From: Flaccisagitta enflata
Lineage: Eukaryota; Chaetognatha; Sagittoidea; Aphragmophora
Direction of reading: 5' to 3'
NCBI GenBank assembly: GCA_965153355.1
Contig: OZ231126.1
Coordinates: 74,338,001 to 74,402,000, forward strand
Length of the DNA: 64,000 nucleotides
A program made the translations under genes and the position numbers. The notes under the pieces are model-generated. The model made no database searches. It was not told the origin of the DNA and saw only the letters and a program-made list of their open reading frames with translations. Positions 56,244-64,000 of this stretch are shown piece after piece (the stretch's first letter is position 1; each line of letters begins with the position of its first letter).

Positions 56244-57928
56244 CAAATTTTTCATTCCGTCTTTTCTCTTTCCACAAAATTTGTCTTTCGTTCAACATCC
56301 TCTTCCCCTATTTCGCCGAGAATTGACTCTGTCTTGCTTATGTCGTGGTGCAGAACAGCGTCAAATTTGACAAATTGTTCTGTTCTGTAAAGAACTACGC
56401 TGCTATGCGGAAATATAACAAAAAATGAAGTTGTTCGCATGCTTCATACTCCCTAAATACCATCTTGGTCAAAAATATTGTCTCAGTAAAACAATAAAGT
56501 TATTTGTTGCTATCATTTTTTGCAATAAATTTAATTTTTTGTAGCAATGTTTTGTCTAAGCTTTCCAGGTACTAAATATTATTTGTAATCATTTGGGAAG
56601 ACATAGATGAAGGGTTTTTGAACAATTTTGTACAACAAGTCCTTTGATTTTCATAGAATTTTTTTTATTGGCATTTTCAAACCGAGGTATATTCATTTTT
56701 AAATAAAATCCAAACAGTTTGAGCTAAAAAAATCTGCTTGGTGTCATTAGGCAGATTTTTTGAAGCTCTTTCTAATGATCACCGATTTATATATGATTTT
56801 ATCATGATAGGCCCAAAAAATGAAAATAGACAGGTTATTATTTTTCCCCTTATTTATTTGCATATTTTCTGTCCTTTGTTAAAATGAATGTTTTCACTCT
56901 TTTAGCTCTAAAATCTAAACGAATTGAGCTACTGAACTCTGCTTGGCGGCATTTTAAAAATTTTTTCAAGCTTTTTCCAATGGTCACTGATTTTAATATG
57001 GTTTTTTAAGTAGTTCTATCTCAAATTAGTTACAAAGGTGAGACGATATTTTTGACCAAGATGGTAAATAAAAAAAACCGTTAACTGACCAATGGTATTG
57101 GTCTCGCATTGGTAAAGTCGCAGTATAACAGATTTTTTCAAAAAGAATTGCACGGAAAACAATAGATGTTGCCACGTAAAAAACCAAATCTCTCTCTGAA
57201 TGCAAAATTTTGCATTTCTAAACACATGGCCTGTTTCTTAAAAGTGTTTAGACAGATACCATGTTTTTCACTTGTCAAATTGCGTACTCGTTTGCACTGT
57301 GACTTATGTTTTGCAACAGCCAAAGGCCTTTTGTTGTGTTTTGCCTAGAATAGGGCATCCCAGAAAGGCTGATTCTGAAGGGTACTTCAAAAAGTTATCA
57401 AAAGAGGTATTTCTTCTGGACTATCGACATCCTCTAGGACCAAAATGATTGTTGTTTTATGATTTTTTTGAAAAATGTGCAACGGGTGCCCTCTAATAGA
57501 TGACTCGCTAAGGAGGCAAAAAATGCAAAAATCGTAAAAAATGCCAAAATTAGCTACTTTCACCTTGTCTTAATGTCAATTACCCCAGTCCTTTTGCAGT
57601 CCTCCTACCTGGTATAGCTTCTATAACATATCAGCTTGAGAGAGCAACAAGAATTTTCGTTCTGTGCATCAGATACACTGGATTACATAACTATTGGTAA
57701 AGCAAAAAAACGCGAAAAACCCAAAAATAACAAAAATTGCAAAAATACACTTATTTAATTTCTTTTTCATCCTATCTTTAACAATGCTACTCACTAAGGC
57801 ATTGGGGTTGTTTCTATTTGCGATTTTATTTGTTTTGGGGCAAGGAATCCAACTAAAGTAAAGAATAGTCTTAGATCTTTGTAATATTTTGGCACCGCCT
57901 CGCATGATTGTGATTGCAAGCAAGAGTA

Positions 57929-58388
57929 ACAAGGTCATTAGACCTAAGTCGCGTGCGTCGGCACCTTTGGAAAAGTCAGGCAAACACACAAATGAACAGA
58001 CTAAAACATTTAAAAAGACCTTTGAACTAGCAACGAAAAGTCTGAAAACATCTTTGTAACAAACCAATGGATGGACGGATGGAGGGACGGACGGATGGAC
58101 GGACGGACGGACAGAGGGACAGACAAAAAAGTGGCTTATGGAGGTGTATGAATGTCTTAAAATTGGCTGTAACACCCTTTAAAAAACTTCGTGACAGACA
58201 GACGGACAGATGGACAGACCAACTGACCAACAAAAAAGTGGCTTATAGAGGGTTATAAATGCCTTAGAAACATTTAAAAACATTTAAAATGTCTTTATTT
58301 TGTGTAAAAAGCCTTTTAAACAGTTTTGTTACGGACCAACGGACCGACGGACCAACGGCTTATAGAGTCGCGTAGCAGGCGACTAAAA
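57929..58388 (+). mobile_element. Family A element (CATTAGACC subfamily) with internal duplication
   Basis: AACAAGGTCATTAGACCTAA, GTCGCGTGCGTCGGCAC, then three GGAC/GACAGACGG tracts each followed by GTGGCTTAT..AATG(T/C)CTTA, and the hairpin AGTCGCGTAGCAGGCGACT. The repeated internal module suggests tandem duplication within the element. Confidence 0.8.
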
Positions 58389-58591
58389 AGAGAAGCGGTC
58401 CCATTGCCTCTGATCCTTTGAAAAGGGTTTATACTGGATCAGTTTTTCTCACAGAAATAGAAAATCCTTCAAAACAATGATTTACAACCCTGCAAACCTA
58501 CACATCTTAAGCAGCTAAGCTGACTGCAGATTTAGATTCCCCACTCTGAAACCCTCATGGAAACACCCCTTCACCCTCAAACAAGCTTTTT

Positions 58592-59200
58592 GGGCAGCAG
58601 CTGTAGAACATTTTCATCTGTTTATTTATGAGCCTATCTGCCCATTTGTCTGCCACTTCTCTCAGATGTATAATGAGCCTCAGGCTCTCAATATACCCAC
58701 TTGCACGTAACATCAGCAATTTGGCATCTAATCAGCCCATTCAGGCCTCAAATCAGCTCTTTTAGTTTAGTTAGCTTTATCAGCCTTAAGAGGAGTCACA
58801 GCAATTCTCAGCCTTATACAAGCCCTCTTCTCATATGGGCCCTCAAAGGTCCATATCAGCCCTCTTAATCCTTGAATTTACCCTTTCAGCACTGCGTGAG
58901 CGTTGCAAGTCTTAGATTCAAATTCCCAGACCCCAACTAGGCCTGTAAGGCCTTGAATCAGATCTCTGGCCTAATGCTAGCATTGACACAACATGGCCTT
59001 CTCAGTTCTTACCAGTTTAAACAGGTCTCAATCATACGCCTTCTCACTTCTCAGTTCTCACCATTTTAATCAGGTCACAATAATCTGCATAAAGCTTAAC
59101 ATGTTCAAACAGAATTCTTCCTTGGGTCAATAGGACTTCATCCACTCGGGGACTGCTGCCATGCATACTCTCACTTACATTCACAATCATCCATGCATGA
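58592..59200 (+). mobile_element. Decayed family B element
   Basis: GGGCAGCAGCTGTAGAACAT at the left, a degenerate array of about 20-bp CAGGCCTCAAATCAGCTCTT units, and GGGACTGCTGCCATGCATAC at the right. Confidence 0.6.
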
Positions 59201-59239
59201 TCAAGTCCCAAAATATGACTTGGATCTAATACTATTTTT

Positions 59240-59831
59240 AGTTGCGGAAACACAACTCTATAAGAGGCTTTGTCCGTCAGTCTGTCAGTCTGTCCATCCG
59301 TCAGTCCGTCCATTGGTCTGTAATAATGGAGTCAGAAATTGGTATTCTAGCCATGAAGCTCATATCTCAGCCTTGAGGCCCATATCCTAGTCTCAAGGCT
59401 CAAATCCCAACCTCAAGACTTAAATCCCAGCCTTGAGGCTCAAATCCTAGCCTCAAGGCTCAAATCACAACCTCAAGGCTCAAATCTCAGCCTCAAGGCT
59501 CAAATCCCAACCTCAAGCCTCACATCCCAGCATCAAGGCTCAAATCCCAGCATATTGGCTCAAATCCCATTATTGATGCTCAAATTCAAGCCTAGAGCTG
59601 CAAAACTTACTAAGCATATGTCATTGGCCCCTTCAGGGCCGCTGCCCCTCTTTCCATTGCGCATTCACATACACTCACATAGGGGCAATGAGTACTGATG
59701 GCCATCTAACACTTTTGCTACTATTTTTTGGGCGTTTTTGAGCGCTTAGAACCCACTGCTCAAGTGACCTTCTATATCAGTGCCCCTGCCCACCCACACA
59801 AGACTAGGGTAGCCGTGTATCCGACCTTGTT
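59240..59831 (-). mobile_element. Family A element interrupted by a family B element
   Basis: The hairpin end AGTTGCGGAAACACAACT with CTATAAGAGGCTTTGTCCGT begins at 59240; the matching right end CTAGGGTAGCCGTGTATCCG with ACCTTGTT is at 59801-59831. The family B insert lies between. Confidence 0.7.
59335..59722 (+). mobile_element. Family B element nested in family A
   Basis: An array of about 20-bp GAGGCTCAAATCCCAACCTC units, GGGGCCGCTGCCCC (59636-59648 region) and an ATCTAACACTTTTGCTACT end. Its left GGGCAGCGG end is missing. A C-type family A start (GTAACACTGGGTTACAATAC) follows at 59850. Confidence 0.65.
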
Positions 59832-60636
59832 GAGTCAGAAACAGATCAACAAGTAACACTGGGTTACAATACTGTAGCAGATGGGTAGGTAGGGGCGTCC
59901 AACCTCCACACCCCATGCCACCCTCCCTTAGACATACACCAAAAGCTTCTAAGCGCTCAATTTTTTATCTCTAGATTTTGCCTAAGGACTGAGGGGCCCA
60001 TGGATAGACAAAGCAAATGGAGACTCAAGGTCATAAAGCTGATGCTGCTCACATAATGGTCAAATCAATGGGGTGAGTGAGGATAAGATGATTAATATGG
60101 TCAAGAAGGAATGAAATCAGCTCATTTTTGTGATTTTCGCTATTTTTGTGTTTTTTGACTGTACAAATAGTGATGTTATCAAGTGTACATGATGATCAGA
60201 ACCAAAATTTTTGTTTTCCATCAAAGTTCATCTATTTAAGAAGCTGTACCAGCTAGGATAACTGCTAAAGGACTGGGGTAATTAAGATTTAGAAAAGATT
60301 TAAACAGCTAATATATGCATTTTTTTTATTTTTGCAATTTTTGCAATTTTCGCGTCCCTAGCAAGTGATCTATCAGAGGGCACCCGTTGCACGTTTTTCA
60401 AAAAAAACATAGAACAACAATCATTTTGATCCTAGAGGATGTCGATGGTCAGTTTGAGAAACCTCTTTTATACTTTCATGATAATGCATTCGGTCTGGGA
60501 TGTCCTACCTAGAATTCACTTTTAAAACCATTAAAAGGAAAAGTAAATGAATTTCCTCCACTAAACAGTGGAAATTGCCTCACAACCATAAATAGTATAA
60601 CGCAGCTTCTACTCCCCCTCTCGATTTCTTCTTCTT

Positions 60637-60716
60637 TTTCTTCTTCTTCTTCTTCTTCTTCTTCTTCTTCTTCTTCTTCTTCTTCTTCTTCTTCTTCTTC
60701 TTCTTCTTCTTCTTCT
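60637..60716. repeat. (TTC)n microsatellite
   Basis: About 80 bases of TTC, preceded by a looser TTCTTT patch. Confidence 0.95.
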
Positions 60717-60962
60717 ACGCTTTTTCTAATTTTACATCTTCTCCTTTCTTTTCTTTCACCGGAAAAGGATGAGAAGGAGGTGCAGTGAAATGGAGAGCAA
60801 AAAACTCACTACAAATTGGGGGGACCAAAAAAGCCCCTAAGGATTTTGTAATCCGTTAAACGGCGATCGGTTTGCGATTTACATCAACCTTAAAAAGTCC
60901 TTATCGAGTCCCTATCAAAAGAATGTTAAATACTCGTGAGGGCTTTTTTTGACCAAAGGGAA

Positions 60963-60964
<2 letters not shown>

Positions 60965-61051
<87 letters not shown>
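60965..61051. repeat. (AG)n microsatellite
   Basis: About 87 bases of pure AG. CT on the minus strand. From 61052 to 61531 I assign nothing. Confidence 0.95.
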
Positions 61052-61053
<2 letters not shown>

Positions 61054-61526
61054 ATTTCAATGGACCAGACTTAAAATTGAGTCTCATTATTAGATTTGTG
61101 CTTTTATTTGAACATGCGGGAAATCTGAATCTTGAAAAGTAATGACTAATGTATTGGTACAAAAATACAAAATATTTCTTTATTTTCTCATCTTTTTCCA
61201 CAAATTTTATGTTTTTTTTTTTTTTGTTTTTTTTTTTAATTCATAAAAGCATCTCACACGTAATAGTTGGCCTGGCCTTTGACCTAACTATGAAATGAGC
61301 GTCACATCCATTCGGTTGTTTGTGGAGGATCAAGGCCAAACATGAACAATGTTTCCTGCAGTACTGCACTCAATGACTTCCCTTATCAGCCCCCCCCCCC
61401 CGCCCGCGCCCCCTCATCGACCACCTCAGGGGTAATCCCTCAGGACCCCCTTCCCACCCCATAAGGGGACTCTCCTGTGTTCCATTTCCTTTTCGCAAAC
61501 TGACGGATGTTTGCGAGGAACACAGA

Positions 61527-62569
<1,043 letters not shown>

Positions 62570-62945
62570 AAAGGGGGCGTGGAGGGAAATGAAGGGGAAT
62601 GAGATGGGAAGGAAGAAGAGAGGGAAACGGAGTAGAGAGAGGAGCAGGACGTGAAGGAGAGGGGCGGGGGAAGAATATAGGAGAGAGTAAGGAGGAGACT
62701 GGAAAAGGAGGGGGGAAGAAAAGAGAGAGATGGAGCAAGGGGGTAATGGACAAAAGGGGCGATAGACACAAGTACGAGGAGGGGGAAGAATGGAGGGGCA
62801 AGGAAGAGAGTGAAATATGAAATGACGGGGAGGTAAATGAGGGGGGGGGGAAGAGGAAGAACATGGGAGGAAGAAGGAGAAAGACATGGGCGGGAGGCGG
62901 AGGAGGGGAAGGAGAAGGAGACTGAGGTGGATGGGAAAACGAGCT
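62570..62945. repeat. Purine-rich strand, 375 bases
   Basis: The + strand is almost entirely G and A (GGAGGGG, GGAGAGGGG type) with few pyrimidines and many short G-runs. The Pro/Ser-rich minus frames of 130-300 residues are compositional artefacts. Confidence 0.8.
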
Positions 62946-63789
62946 GAAAGGGAGGAACAAAAAAGAGTACATTAAATGTTAATAAACAATGAAGAGCGAA
63001 GGCCAGGGTTAAGCAGAAACAGTACAAAATACAAGGAGCACGGCGCAGGGCGTACATGAGGAGTTTTTTTTTTGGGGGGGGGGGGGCAATGATCGCGAAA
63101 TAATGGAAAGGAGAGAAAAAAGGTAGCCAAAAAAATTATTTGGACCAACAGGAGAGAGACGAGAGGCAAGGGAAAGAAGAGAAAAAGTGATGATAAAGAA
63201 AGGGGCTTGAGAAATAAAATGGCGGTTTTGTAGAATCATGGGAGTGGGCGACTTCAAGAGCGGCATTAAATGTGGTTATTAGATGTGGTTTATGATCAAA
63301 TTTAGCAAAAGCAGTTCCATTGCGGCGGAAAATTGGAGGAATGCAATTACATGATCCGAGGCAGCGAAAGAAAAGGGGGAAAAATGGGGAAAATAGAGAA
63401 ATACTGTGAAATATGTGAACTGTCGCGGCTGAGCAATCTTAGGATTATCAGGATACAATTGCACCAGATGGTACTTACAGTAGCACAATCTCCTGAATAT
63501 CCTCATCTTTAGAAAATCATAATAAGACAAGGAGTTATACATAATTATGATTCATACCCATGGTTCTAGCGACCGGTATGGAATCATTATGATGCACTTT
63601 GTAAACAAATAAAAAAAACATAAGAATGTCAGACATGAAAATGTCAAACATAAAAGTTATAAAACAAAGGACGCAGCGACGGCGGCGGACTGCAGGGATG
63701 CGGGGTGTGTCTGTCTTGGCCACACTAATCCTCCATCCATCCATGGGACCACCTATGCCGGATCAACCAATAGGCTTAAAAAGCTATAG
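62946..63789. other. Unassigned DNA
   Basis: Includes a T9G12 homopolymer junction near 63065-63087. A short minus-strand stretch near 63490-63520 has a good GTAAGTA donor but no confirmed exon. No gene supported. Confidence 0.4.
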
Positions 63790-63792
63790 CTT

Positions 63793-63862
63793 AGGGCCCC
63801 GCGCCTCAGGGGGGCCCCGCGCCTCAGGGGGGCCCCACGCCTCAGGGGGGCCCCGCGCCTGC
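63793..63862. repeat. GC-rich repeat of about 20 bp, four copies
   Basis: Four copies of a CAGGGGGGCCCCGCGCCT-type unit, the most GC-rich stretch in the window. Confidence 0.85.
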
Positions 63863-63899
63863 AGCACCCACCCCTAGAAAAAAAAGGAAAAAAAAAGAA

Positions 63900-63917
63900 A
63901 AGGGGGAAAGAAAGAAA

Positions 63918-63999
<82 letters not shown>

Positions 64000-64000
64000 A
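63900..64000. repeat. (GAAA)n microsatellite running off the window
   Basis: About 100 bases of GAAA units continuing to the last base. Confidence 0.95.

Larger units (their letters stand above)
57351..60513. mobile_element. 3.2-kb element or foldback with arms of about 400 bp
   Basis: The left arm (57351-57760) and right arm (about 60110-60513) share in inverted order RGGRCATCCCAGA, GACATCCTCTAGGAYCAAAA, GTGCAACGGGTGCCCTCTRA and a TTAATTACCCCAGTCCTTT-like phrase. The spacer of about 2.35 kb contains family A and B copies and no transposase frame. Which part is the original spacer is unclear. Confidence 0.65.

Noticed and set aside
63490-63520. Minus-strand micro-exon with GTAAGTA donor (EDIQEIVLL frame)
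   Set aside because: The exit phase does not match the entry phase of the exon at 50387 and the acceptor is weak.

Overview
The window looks like an invertebrate animal genome, probably a marine one. It is AT-leaning and intron-rich, full of very long dinucleotide tracts and short non-autonomous transposable elements, and has no bacterial gene organisation, no rRNA and no complete intronless gene. I cannot name the species. No transposase, reverse transcriptase or Rep/helicase ORF is visible, so every mobile element here appears to be non-autonomous. Most long open frames are artefacts of tandem repeats.

Gene 1 (+ strand, 3768-29537). Seven exons join with consistent reading phase at every junction: 3768-3898, 15669-15762, 18694-18738, 20543-20845, 23687-24214, 27595-27849 and 28651-29537. 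They encode the last 746 residues of a protein whose N-terminus lies left of the window. The protein has one clear transmembrane segment, followed by a roughly 700-residue disordered tail with poly-N, poly-Q, poly-P and poly-G runs and a stop. I do not recognise the family. The first five exons all have an acceptor next to a 90-250 base CT tract.

Gene 2 (- strand). Two exons, 50387-50290 and then 45118-45031, have strong splice sites and join in frame. They encode 62 residues of an Arg/Ser/Pro-rich, probably disordered region. The other exons of this gene were not found. Genes 1 and 2 would be convergent, meeting somewhere between about 30 and 45 kb.

Mobile-element layer. Two large families dominate. 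Family A ('hairpin element A') has one end reading AACAAGGCCGGATACACGG and another end made of a hairpin of the type AGTCGCG..CGCGACT running into A/T-rich DNA, with tandem repeats between. Family B has a GGGCAGCGGCCCCGAAGGGG end, a core of about 20-bp tandem repeats or a foldback, and an end with a small hairpin followed by GACT. Both fit Helitron/Helentron-type non-autonomous (HINE-like) elements, but that is inference. Around them lie TA-flanked MITEs (including pogo/Tigger-like ones), one hAT-type MITE with a perfect 8-bp target duplication, one element with CAC ends and a 5-bp duplication, large foldbacks (2.2-2.8, 7.0-14.8, 37.4-38.4 and 57.4-60.5 kb), a tRNA-derived SINE, an 82-bp minisatellite, and 10-, 11-, 14-, 21- and 46-bp arrays carried inside family A elements.

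Layout. 0-3.7 kb: MITEs and a foldback. 3.7-29.6 kb: gene 1, whose first intron holds the 7.8 kb family B composite. 29.6-41 kb: intergenic DNA, foldbacks and the 46-bp array. 41-50.5 kb: gene 2 exons among nested family A and B elements and satellites. 50.5-60.5 kb: family B copies, a 363-bp tandem array and a 3.2 kb foldback. 60.5-64 kb: microsatellites and purine-rich DNA.
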